Shown piece after piece: positions 18,736-28,569 of a stretch of DNA of 64,000 bases. The notes beneath the pieces were generated by a model. The model saw nothing but the letters and a program-made list of their open reading frames with translations, was not told where the DNA came from and made no database searches. Made by a program: the position numbers and the translations under genes. The DNA is from Microglena sp. YARC (Eukaryota > Chlorophyta > Chlorophyceae > Chlamydomonadales > Chlamydomonadaceae). How positions within the stretch are numbered: the first letter of the stretch is position 1; each line of letters begins with the position of its first letter. The stretch lies in NCBI GenBank assembly GCA_022414725.1, contig CM039464.1, positions 54,263,182 to 54,327,181 on the forward strand. Reading direction: 5' to 3'.

Positions 18736-20851
18736 TTAGGTATTCAGGTTGGCTGCTTGGGTTGCTGATGATGAGAATGTGGAGCTTGTGGGAGGAGGTA
18801 GGGTTGTGATGTTTTTGCCCCCTAGCCAGGTTTCAGAGGTGCTGTAGATTTCAGAGAAAGGTCTGGAGTCCACGTGATGGATCCAGGGGTGGTGCAATAG
18901 TTTCTTGTAGGGGGCATTATAGTTGTCTGGGATGAGTAAGACAGTGCATGTTGGGATGTGTTGTGCTTCTGCGTGGTCAGCACTGGCTAGAACCCACCTG
19001 AGTGCCTTGTGTGCATCGGTGACGGAGGTAGGGATGTCCACCAGTGATCCCCCTGTCCAGATGCTGTGGAAGAGATCCCCGTTGGCTCCAAAGAGCTGGT
19101 CAGCTGGGTTCATGGAGGAAAATTCTTCATAGGCAGAATCTAGGTTGAGTGGGGTAGCAGTGCGGTGATGGGTGATGTTGAGGTGTAGGTTAGCTTGGTG
19201 CAGGGCTGGGGGAAGAGTGTAGGTGGAGGCAGGGGTGTCCTTGTGTCTGGTGTATAGGGCTTGCAAGGTCAGGTAGGAATCCTCCTTGTGTGAGTTGGTT
19301 CCAAGTTGAAGGGCGTGTAGTTTTATTGTATTCATAGTGTGTGTGGAGGGAGGTGAGAAGGGTGTTGGTACTATGACCCACACATTTCCCGGTGGGGTTA
19401 TAGAGGAATGTAGTGTCTGCATGCGTGTGGGTTTGATGGCCTTCTGAGCCAGTGAGGATGCCAGTTTGGGCTGTGTGTTTGAGTGGTGATTGGATGTCCC
19501 AGGTAGGGTTTCGGTCATGAGTGTCTATGTGAAGAAGTTTGTGGACAAGGGCATGGTTATCAGCGTTGAAGCCAGGTGTAGTGGCCCATTGTCCCTGTTG
19601 CTGGGAGTTAGTAAGGTGGGAGTCTCTTCTGGGGTTAAGATGGGATGTGGTGGTGGGTGTGTCTTTGAAGGCCTGGAGAAGGGTGTCATAGGTGGATTGG
19701 CCCAGCATAGTGATGAGGTGGGTGGTGTGGTATGGTTGTGGTTTCCAGTGGACCTCAGAGGTGGTGGGAGTAATTGGGTTACTGTGAAGGATAGTGTAAC
19801 CAATTTGGGTGTATTGACTGATATGGTCGTTGTGCATGGTGATGGGGGCCCATTGGAGGTGGGCAGTGGTGGTGATGCTGGTGTCCCTAGTGTCCATTGG
19901 TCCGTTTGCTGCGCCAGCTGGTGATGCTGAGGGGTTTGTACTGGTTACCATAGGTGAGGTGAAGGAGACGGGTAGGGGGGGATGGGGATCCAGGGGTAGG
20001 GTGGAGCATTGCTGCCTTGAGAAGATCAGGGTTGGAGACCTTAGTGATGTTGTAGTGCTTAAAGAAGGGCTTGGCTGGCCGCGGATGATGGCCTTGCAGA
20101 GGTGAAGGCGGGATGCCCAGGTTTGTCGCGGCTTCATTGTTGCCCCATGCTTTACCGTAGTGGTCGACGTTGGCGTTCCATTCGGCTGTGGAGTTGCAGG
20201 TGGTCCACGCCCACCATTGTTCCCCGCTGAGGTCTCGGAGAGGGTCTGCTGTGTAGTCCGCTTCCTTGACAGGAGGTTGCGCTCGGCTGGTGGGGTAGCG
20301 CTGAGTTGGGGTGGAGGCCGGGCGGGTGACAAACATGTTCTTCGCATCGGCTGACGGTTTGGGTGGGATGGTGTATGACGAGGTAAGTTGTCGCTGCGGT
20401 AATGGAAGAGGGTTGGCATGGCTGAAGGAGGGGAGCAGGTCGGGGCTGTTGCCAGTGAGGTGTGCTGTAAGGAGGTTGAGGGAGCGCCGATGGTGCTTTG
20501 TGACTTTGCCCTGTGTGATAAGAGGGAGATCCGTGGTAGTGATAAGGTGAGTGCCTGCTGGAGTAACCAGGTCGTGGTATGTATAGATCCTAGATCGTGG
20601 AAGGGAGTCACAAGGGAGACAGGGATGTGAGCAGGTTGAGGGAGTACTGATTGGATGTTGAGCTTATCCAGGAGTTCTGTGTCATTCCAGGTAATTTGGA
20701 TGTTTGAATGGTCTAGGAGTTGAAGTTGCCGGGCAAGAGATGAGTATTGGAGGAGTTTGGGAGAGAGAGAGGTTGGAGTGAGAGTGTGGAAAGTTTTGAA
20801 GGTTTTAGTGAGGAGAGATTTGGTTAGTATGCCCAGGCGTTCCAGTGTCAT
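18736..20851 (-). pseudogene. LINE linker region between RT and RNase H
   Basis: Two overlapping frames (20,851-19,190 and 19,518-18,736) give about 800 residues rich in Thr, Pro, His and Ser. The opening TLERLGILTKSLLTKTFKTF continues the RT thumb after one frame change. The middle contains a low-complexity TPTSTTTVKHG-type region. No catalytic motif is visible. The plus strand is also open for long stretches, which is a by-product of composition. Confidence 0.6.
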
Positions 20852-21177
20852 TCATGGCGTGGGTGAGGGCAGAGGCAGTAATTTGTGTGTATTCAGTGAG
20901 GAGAGAGGGGATCCTAGGCCTGCCTCTGTTTTGGGCAGGTGTAGTGCCCTAGTGGGGAAGGACATGGGAAGGCTGCTGCACAGTTTGACTGTCTTAAGTA
21001 CTGCTTTATCTATAATGTGGATGTCTGTGAGAGAGAAGGGGGCTACGATCATAGGGTATTTGATGGCTGCTCTGATGCATTGTGTGATTATGCGTATGCA
21101 TTGTTCAGGGGTTGCCCTGCTTTTAGCTTTGTTGAGTATATGTAGGCCCTTGGTGTGGATAATGTCAAGGGTGGCAT

Positions 21178-21566
21178 GCAGTTGGGTTTTCCAGTTGAGG
21201 GTGAGAGAGATATGGGGGTTGGGTTTTCCAGTTGAGGGTGAGAGAGATATGGGGGTTGGGTTTTCCAGTTGAGGTGAGAGAGATATGGGGTGAGAGAATG
21301 TCAAGGGTGGCATGCAGTTGGGTTTTCCAGTTGAGGGTGAGAGAGATATGGGGGTGAGAGAGATATGGGGGTGAGAGAGATATGGGGGTGAGAGAATGTC
21401 AAGGGTGGCATGCAGTTGGGTTTTCCAGTTGAGGGTGAGAGAGATATGAGGGCGAGAGAGATATGGGGGTGAGAGAATGTCAAGGGTGGCATGCAGTTGG
21501 GTTTTCCAGTTGAGGGTGAGAGAGATATGGGGGTTGGGTTTTCCAGTTGAGGGTGAGAGAGATGTT
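21178..21566. repeat. Tandem duplication of RT-thumb sequence
   Basis: Units of ~40-100 bases built from TTGGGTTTTCCAGTTGAGGG, GAGAGAGATATGGGGG and AATGTCAAGGGTGGCATGCAG are repeated about six times. On the minus strand they encode repeated SLTLNWKTQLHATLDI. One copy in the right context (YLGV...NWKTQLHATLDI) is normal RT sequence, so the rest is a local expansion, probably linked to the adjacent insertion. Confidence 0.85.
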
Positions 21567-22666
21567 TGCCAATCTACTACATCTAATATTATCATGGAAG
21601 AGCTGGGTAGAACCCCGTTGTGTTTTGCTTGGCTTAAACAAGCTTTGCGCTTCTGGAACAAGACCATACATAAAGAACCTGAGGATCTCATTAGAATGGC
21701 TCTTGAGGAATCTTTTGACTCCAACACTGGCTGGGTTCATGACTTGCGTTGTGCTCTCCACAAGCTAGGATCCAGTAAAAACATCAACATTTTGGAGGCT
21801 GTCGATGTCGAAGGTATTATGTCTGAAGTTTTTGAGTCATGGAGGTTGAAGTACCCAAGTGACACCAATGCAGTTAGAGACATCCCTGATGAGAGAAGGG
21901 TTGGCTTTAAACGCCTCCGATACCAAAAAATGGTTCGCAGCCAACAGCAATGATGAGAATGGCTTGATTCCTTTTACATCCGCCTTACATAAGCAGGATC
22001 AGATTCGCTTTTTATAGCACAGTTTAGAATGGGTTCCCATTGGCTGAACACAGAAAGAATGAGGGTGGTGGATAGAGCACACATCCCTCGCTCAATGAGA
22101 CACTGTCAAAATGTGTGGGTTCCAAAAAACTGAGGATGAAATGCATATGTTTGAGTGCCTTTTTATAATGATATTCGCCTCCGCTACCAGAATCTGTTTA
22201 CAGATATTTATAGGCATGTCCATGAGGATACCGACTTAACCGTATGGAATGTGGAATTCTGCGATTCCACATTCAGAACCTTTATGAATGGAAATGGCAC
22301 TAAGTCTTTTTGGAGCAACCTAGCCGACTATCTTTCTACTTGTAGAAGAGCAAGACAGGAAGCCCTGGACTGCTTAGTGGCACCGGTAATTTATTATCCC
22401 TTTTTTTTTCTTCTTGAGACTTCTCATTTGTTAGCTTCTTACCTCCGCCACTGTAAGTGGTTGAGATCTGGGTCCTGCTCTAAGGGGTTTAATACCTACG
22501 CCACCAAAACGGTGGTTGGGAGTTTGGTTTGTTTGTCCTCGACACACCCCTGATGTAATGGGGTTTTTTGCTTTGTGGGTGCTTTTTCTTTTTGTTTAAA
22601 GCACAGAGTCTCATACACCCTCGCGGTGTCAAGTAGACTTTAACATGTAATGTAATGTAATGTAAT
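21567..22666 (+). mobile_element. 5'-truncated LINE nested in the first LINE
   Basis: The plus strand encodes the C-terminal part of a different non-LTR element. MEELGRTPLCFAWLKQALRFWNK is followed, after frameshifts, by a zinc-knuckle-like stretch and CPFYNDIRLRYQNLF-type sequence, then LVAP. The 3' end is a (TGTAA)4 tract at 22,646-22,666, a typical LINE tail. The minus-strand LINE RT resumes immediately after it (KYLGV). The insertion point and the tandem repeats on its other side suggest that it landed within, and perhaps duplicated, the thumb region. Confidence 0.7.
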
Positions 22667-22669
22667 GGA

Positions 22670-23660
22670 CTCCTAAGTATTTGTAGGCTATATCTGGTGG
22701 TTGATAAGTGGCATATGTGTCTCCAAGGGCTATTTTGTCCTGGAGTCTTTGTTTGAGGATATCAGTGTGGGTGGGGTTTGAGGGGTGTGTCTTGTGAAGG
22801 ATGCCACTGACCACACATTTGGTAGCATTGAGAGGATGCCAGACCAGGTGCTGAACAGTTGGACTTTACCACATTGGATGCGGAGGTCCTCGACCGTTCC
22901 AGTGAGGATTGCGGTGTCATCCGCGTACCCCAGGCTGCTGGTGAGGTGCTCGTCAGCCTCCGCGGTGGGAAGGGAGGCAGCGCGGTATCCCTACCTCCTG
23001 AGCATAGCCATCGGTGGAGGGGTTCAATAAAGATGATGAAGAGGAGAGGGGAGAGTGTGTCCCCTTGGATGGATCCCCTGGTGATGGGGATGGGTTGACC
23101 AGGTGTGTTGTTAAAGGAGGATGTGAGTGTTGGAGTTGGTATAGATCCCTTTGACTGTGTCTATGGTGTCGTGGGTGAATCCAAGGTTGTGCATAATGCA
23201 AAGAAGTTTTTGGTGATCTATCATGTTGAAGGCAGAGCTAAAGTCAAAGTAAGCTGCGTACAAGTCTTGTTGGAAGAGGGAGGCATCCTCTATGTTGTGA
23301 AGGAGGTTGAGGAGCTGCCTATAGGTGCTCTTGTCTTTTCTAAATCCCTCTTGGCAGGTGCTGAGAATATGATTGGTTTCTGAGTAGGTGGAAATTGTGT
23401 TGGTGATGAGAGAGGTCCAGAGTTTAGCCACAGAATTGTTAAGTCCTATGGGTCTATAATTCTGGGGAAGGTACGGGTCAGATTTATTGTAAAGCATAAC
23501 TGTGTGAGAAGTTTTCCAGCAGTCTGGGGTTTCTCCCAGGATCCAGGAGATTTGCATAAGTTTGTGAATGACAGTGTGCATTTCGGTGGGGAGACACATC
23601 AGTAATTCATTGGGTATCCCATCTGGTCCTGTGGCTTTATTTGTGGCCAGTTTTCTGATG
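22670..23660 (-). pseudogene. LINE reverse transcriptase domain
   Basis: RT motifs in order, in several frames: ATGPDGIPNELL near 23,620, NYRPIGLNN (about 23,455), QEGFRKDKST (about 23,345), AYFDFSSAFNMIDH (catalytic Asp, about 23,240), QGDTLSPLLF (about 23,065), GYADD (catalytic, about 22,930) and KYLGV (about 22,685). These are the fingers and palm of a LINE-type RT that copies element RNA at the target site. Frame changes near 23,600 and 23,100 inactivate it as read. It is part of the element at 17,041-23,880. Confidence 0.85.
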
Positions 23661-23922
23661 CAGTCGGTGTAGGCAGTTGGGGATGAGAGGTAGGTGTAGG
23701 GTGAGGCAGTATGCTGAATAGAGGTGGCGGGGTTTCGAGTTGAAATTTGTCAGTGTGTGTTTTCCCAGGGGGGAGGGGTAGAGTAGGCAGTGTAGTTGCC
23801 ATTGGGTGGGGGCACAGGGGGAGACATGAGTTTGCCCATGTGTTTGGTCAAAAGGTCAAGGAGATCTTTAGTTTTAGTATGGTATCTTGCCTCTCGTCGC
23901 TGTGAGGTTGGTGGTAACGCGT

Positions 23923-26900
23923 ATGGCATCTCGTGCCACGCTTCCCGGGGTCTTCTCGACATCCGTGCAGGTGGACCTAGTGCGTTTCCTAGCGTCAGAG
24001 TCGGTGCTTGCATCGGACCTTCTATTTTCAGTAGGAGATGAGGTGGCCCCGACACTGAGTGTGTCTCACACGGGCTCGGTGGGGGTGAGGTTGGTTGGGA
24101 CGCCAATCGGCGGCCTTGCATGTTGGAACGCGTTAGAGGCGGGTTCGGGATCTCACACTGCGGCACTCACGATGCGTGTAGAGGGTCCCGAGGCCTCCTT
24201 CAGTTTTGAGGCGGGCAGATGCCTCTCCAATTCCGATGAGGTGGCGAGCATCTCCGGCTCGGACGGAACGCTCAGCACAGGAGGATCTCTACGTTTCCCT
24301 GGAGAATTCAGACACACGTCCTCGCAACACGCCTTTATCATCGATAACGGGGACTTCATGGCTGGCCCTCTGGTAATTGCCAGACGCCACCGGGACACGG
24401 TCCTGATCCGCGACTCCAACACTTACGTAACCATAGGAGGTCGTCTATCGTTCGTAAATAACTACGGAAGTAACGTGGACTTGGACTCTGCTAGCAACCT
24501 AGACTTGGACTCTGCAAGCAACCTGGACTTGGACTCTGCAAGCAACCTGGACTCCGTGAACAGAGAGGACTCGAACGCGCTTCTGGTACTCGACTGGAAC
24601 ACCGTGAGTTCGCCTTGCGGTCACGGGATGCTGGGTACACCCGAGGTTCCCTGGGCATCCATCGCCTGTAGGGATCAACTGTACCTACAATACGGTCGTC
24701 TCCTCGGCGCCGCCATCTCCGACCTGACGTGGAATGATGCATCGCTTCCGATGGTCGACCGCAATCACGGCCTGCCATGGGCGGACGTGCATGCGGGGCA
24801 TAGGTGCCATCACATAGGTTCATCCTCGACGCGATTGGTGAAGGATGAAGCGAGAAGCCTTTTCAATCTACACTTACCAGGAGAAGTCACGCTCGCGATA
24901 GGCGGCGCGGACGCCGTCCTCAGGGTACTCCTTTCTTCCTCGTCATCGCGGCACGTCGCCGTCGACATCCTCGTCGCGGCCAGCGGTGCGATCCGGGTCG
25001 CTGTATTGCCTGGAAACATCTGGACGTGGGAGGAGGACCCGAGAACGGAGGCCGCCGTCACCCTCTGGGGCGAGTGCATTGGCGGACAAGTCCCCTACGT
25101 AGAAAGCATGGAGGCCGTACTGGAGGTGGTAGTCGCTGATGACGGAGGGGCTCCATCATCGAGGGTAGCGAGGGCGGAGGGATCTGGGAGACGGGACCCC
25201 GATCACCTTGTGCTGATGTTCAAAACAAGAGGAGGGTACTACGGAGAAGGCCAAGTCCGATGGAAGAAAACTGGCGCCGCACACCCGTTTACTCTGATCC
25301 CTCCAGCGAACACTTCTCTTCATACAAGCGCGTCGTTTCTCTCGATATCTTTCGATGAGGTCAGTTGGGGGCGGCGCTCTCGGTACCGCCTCCGCTGCAT
25401 ACATGGACCTCAGGGTTGCCTGTTCGTCGATTTGTTCGCGTTGAGCATCCAGGCAAGTGGATCCGTTTTGGGTCAGAGACTGCGTCAATGCGTCAGCTTT
25501 GGTGGTCGACGACGTCTCCCCTTTCCGGCGACGGAGGCGTCGTATTGGCTGTTTTGCCTGCTGGGGAAGCGATATCGTATGGTCGAGGAAAGTGGGTGCT
25601 GCTTTATCCGTCGATTGCCTATTCGACGAAGAAGATGAGTCGCTATTGTGGCCTGCATTTCGGTACGTTTCCACACATTTCGGATGGTGACGTTTGACCA
25701 GTCTTTGTCCTCATCGTCGTAGCACTTCCCGCGTCTGGGGAGAACGTGGTGGTAGCATCCCGGTCCTCCCCGAGGACACCTGGCAACGCGCTCATCTGTT
25801 CAGAGGCATGTGCGGACGCCGTGCTCGGAACATACTCGAGGTGGCGCCTTGCAAGTTTGCTTACTCCTGTCGATTCGTGGTGATTCATCCTTTCCTGAGC
25901 TAGTGTGGCTTGCGGGATCCGATCAATTGGAGGTACCTGAGAACGCTGTTGCAGTGCATCGGACCTTGCGATAATAACAGTAGTACTTGTACTTCATCTT
26001 GGATGAATGTCGTGTCCCTGCACAACTGTTCGTTGGACAGAGCGATCATGGCGGGGGCATCTCGATTCTGGTTGTTCATGTTGATGGTATCTATTAAGGA
26101 TATCGTAGATCCACGTGCTGTACGATAGGATGCAGTAGCAGCAGCTACGCGGCAATCCGTTCATTTCTATCGAACACTTATGTTCCGGACCGGGTGGTGG
26201 GGTGTTCTGGCGTTGCAGACTTCCCGGTCATTCGTCTTCTCTCAAGCTCCCTGGCGCGGCGATGGAGGCGCTCGGTGGCGTGTACCTGTCGGGACCGGCA
26301 GGTTTTTTCCCCGTCTGTGGGGGGCGGCGGGCCTTGTGTTGGCAGCGCCTGATGCGGGACGTTGGAATCGTGGCCTCGGGAGATGTCCACCTTCGGAGCA
26401 CCTTGGGGAGAGTGCAAATTTCCTCTGATATCGTGGCCGAGCGGGACTGTCGCCTGCTGGGAAGTTGATGTTTCATGGGTCCCACCTCGTTCGAGGCGCC
26501 CTCCGCTTTCAACGAGGAACTTGTCGTGGATGGAGACTTGTTTGTGAACCGGTCGATGTCGTACGTGGTTCGGTATTTTTAGATGGCCCGTCTCCATGGC
26601 ACCTTTGGGTCCACCCGTCCGGCTTTCGGACAACGCGCTAACCGAGGTCGGTCAGATTTGTTTTCAGGGATGACGGACGCGGCTTCTCGCTGGTCGGAGG
26701 GACTTATGCGGACGAGGAGGACCCGCGTCTATTGTTTGAAGGGCTTATCGCATCCGGACACAGCCCAGCGGTACTACGGGCGTGCGCAGATGTGGCGAGG
26801 TCGGTGGGGGCAGAGTCTGGTGGACGCGGCGTGGATGTACGCGACGGTAATGGAGACGCGCGACCGCACCGTTGGGACGTTCCTGCGTTTTTTCCGAGTC

Positions 26901-27617
26901 TATAAAGTTGCACGCTGGCCAGAAGTTAAGGGCTAGGCGTGGACGCTTCTGGGGGGGTGCTTGTGCTTGCAAGACGGTGATGGTCGCATTTCCCACTGAC
27001 CGTCAGTGGAGATGCACCGTCGGACCTTGTGCAGGCGGCGTTTGGAATCCCTCGATGTATCGAGGCCGCCTGTAGCCTCGTGCCGAGTTACACGGGAATG
27101 CGTTTGGAGAGCGGGGGTGGGGACTTGGTGATTCTAGGTGGCGAGGGGGGTGGCGTGATGCAGGTGTCCGACGTTGGCGTCGCCTTGGATCTGAACCCTG
27201 CAGGCGGGCTTGTGCGTGTGAACGGTGTGCCGATTCAGTCCACGTCGGACGGGCGCCAGAAGACGAATCGTCGGATCTTTTGGTACCTCGTCTGCGGACA
27301 TTTTGCGGAGGCTGCGTCCGTGCACGTACACCCACCGTGGCGTGGTGAGGGCGGGGTTCATAGCACAGGAGGTGTTCTGCGAGGTCCCGGAGATGCGGCA
27401 CCTCATCTCATTCCCTAGAGAATTTGAGATCGATGACGACAACACGCTTGGCAATGCGCCGGTCGGGTCAGTGGGTTTGAACTATGTGGGCATTATCGCG
27501 TACCTAGTGAGCGCGATGCAGGAGCAAGCAAAAAAGATCGAGGACCTCCAGGCGCGGATCTCACACGGCGTTGTTGTCCCCGGACGTGAGTCTCGCGAGA
27601 TTGGAAAGCGATCGACT
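23923..27617 (+). pseudogene. Giant fibre protein A with S74 chaperone end, frameshifted
   Basis: The first ~570 residues (from the ATG at 23,923, MASRATLPGVF) are open. They are beta-rich, Ser/Gly-rich, with a triple NLDLDSAS repeat at 24,480-24,550. From about 25,450 the frame changes repeatedly: VGIVASGDVHLRSTLGRV near 26,350, EELVVDGDLFVNRS near 26,510, then VMQVSDVGVALDLNP. The C-terminal intramolecular chaperone (peptidase S74 type) is recognisable as STSDGRQKTNRR, RAGFIAQEVF and VGLNYVGIIAYLVSAMQEQ, ending 27,617. Such domains trimerise fibres and then cleave themselves off. The total (~1,230 residues) would suit a virion fibre. The LINE end abuts its 5' side, so the true start may be lost. 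Confidence 0.7.
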
Positions 27618-27702
27618 TGAGGGGCTCAAGCAGCTGAATGTGGGATGAATGCTCTTGGGCGTTCATTCGGGGCGGAAAAAATTGTACTGTACCTTAGATA
27701 TC

Positions 27703-27904
27703 ATGGTAGAGCACTTGAAAACAGTAGGTGAGAGGATCGAACACCTAATAAACGAGATGGTTTCTTTGTACGAAGAGACAGGAGTGGAGTATTTCAAAGC
27801 CCAGGCATCAGCATGGTCCCAATGGGTGTGGATGTTACAGGATAGCAAGCGCCGAGAATGGCAGATTACATGCCCTGGGGATGCTCAGGGTGTGTGGCAT
27901 TCAC
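27703..27904 (+). pseudogene. Fragment of an unknown gene (uninterrupted copy)
   Basis: The short frame MVEHLKTVGERIEHLINEMV...GVEYFKAQASAWSQWVWMLQ is cut by a MITE at 27,905. A second copy at about 40,275-40,320 plus 43,766-43,920 is split by the transposase-Fanzor element. So this copy is the empty site: CC-TA-ATAAACGAGATGG here matches ATC-TA...TA-ATACACGAGATGG there. The protein family is not recognised; it is amphipathic and Trp-rich near the end. Confidence 0.55.
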
Positions 27905-27906
27905 TA

Positions 27907-28332
27907 CAGTCGGCGAAACAGTAAAATGAAACATCCAAAAAACGGTATAAGGCGGTTACAATCATATATTGTATGAGTGGATGGTCCTATAAAATGACCC
28001 GTCCAGCAAAGAAACCTCCTTACATGACGCATTGCACATCAACAAAGACCCCGTGTTTTTTTGGGCCACGGTACTGGGGAAGAGGCGATCACTTAAGTGC
28101 GGCTGGTCCTTCAATGGACACTCTCGAAAGTACCGACAAAAGAACGATACGGAGTCTGCAGGATGGAGAGCCGTGATCTAAAAAAGAACCACGATATTCT
28201 CGTTAACATCCTGCAATTTGTTGATTCAAAATCGTATTGGTGTTCCACTGCCCCGTGGGTTGCTACACCATTTGGTTACACCGTAAGGTGTGCCGTACAC
28301 GAGGCGGTTTCATTTTAGTATTCCGTCGACCG
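27907..28332. mobile_element. Family 1 MITE, 426 bases
   Basis: TA flanks on both sides (27,905-27,906 and 28,333-28,334). The left end is CAGTCGGCGAAACAGTAAAA and the right end ATTTTAGTATTCCGTCGACCG. It is nearly identical along its whole length to the MITE at 58,440-58,868. It contains a ~55-residue open stretch (FWATVLGKR..LKCGWSFNGHSRKYRQ in the other copy), too short to be a transposase. It is non-autonomous and presumably mobilised by the family 1 transposase at 40,368. Confidence 0.88.
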
Positions 28333-28386
28333 TAAAGGGTTGCAACAGTTGACTCGTTTGCTTTTCGAAAATAAGTAAACATAATA

Positions 28387-28569
28387 GTGTATAAGGAAGT
28401 TGCATGTACTAAATATCAGAATGCCATGTATGGCAACCAAAGCTTTTGTAAAATTGGCAAGGCCTCCGATGCCCTTGGTGTCTCCAGGACCGTCCTCCGT
28501 CGATGGGCGGATAATGGCACGATCCAGAACGATCCGATTTTTTTTTCAAAACAACCTTTAAAGAGATGA
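28387..28569 (+). pseudogene. IS607-type recombinase HTH remnant
   Basis: The stretch FCKIGKASDALGVSRTVLRRW followed by ADNGTI is the MerR-like DNA-binding helix-turn-helix at the N-terminus of IS607 serine recombinases (TnpA). These accompany TnpB/Fanzor2 genes in bacteria and giant viruses. The frame ends at a run of nine T just after the HTH and no resolvase domain follows. It lies immediately before the fibre B start, which overlaps its end. Confidence 0.7.

Larger units (their letters stand above)
17041..23880 (-). mobile_element. Non-LTR retrotransposon (LINE), interrupted
   Basis: Order on the minus strand: RT (about 23,660-22,670), an interruption by tandem repeats and a second LINE (22,666-21,178), RT thumb-like region (21,178-20,852), a long Thr/Pro/His-rich linker (20,851-18,736), RNase H (18,480-18,055) and a zinc-finger plus endonuclease-like C-terminus (17,847-17,047). 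Several stops and frameshifts separate these parts, so it is not a functional copy. Its 5' end is missing: the sequence stops abruptly near 23,880, where a plus-strand viral fibre gene begins. Base composition (T/G-rich on plus) differs from the neighbours. RNase H next to a C-terminal nuclease domain is known in several eukaryotic LINE groups. Confidence 0.88.

Noticed and set aside
19190..20550. Plus-strand Gly/Val-rich frames opposite the LINE linker
   Set aside because: The linker's C/T-rich coding strand leaves the complement open. The minus strand is supported by flanking RT and RNase H.
26178..26996. Minus-strand Arg/Pro-rich frames in fibre A
   Set aside because: They have no start context and conflict with plus-strand fibre motifs on both sides.
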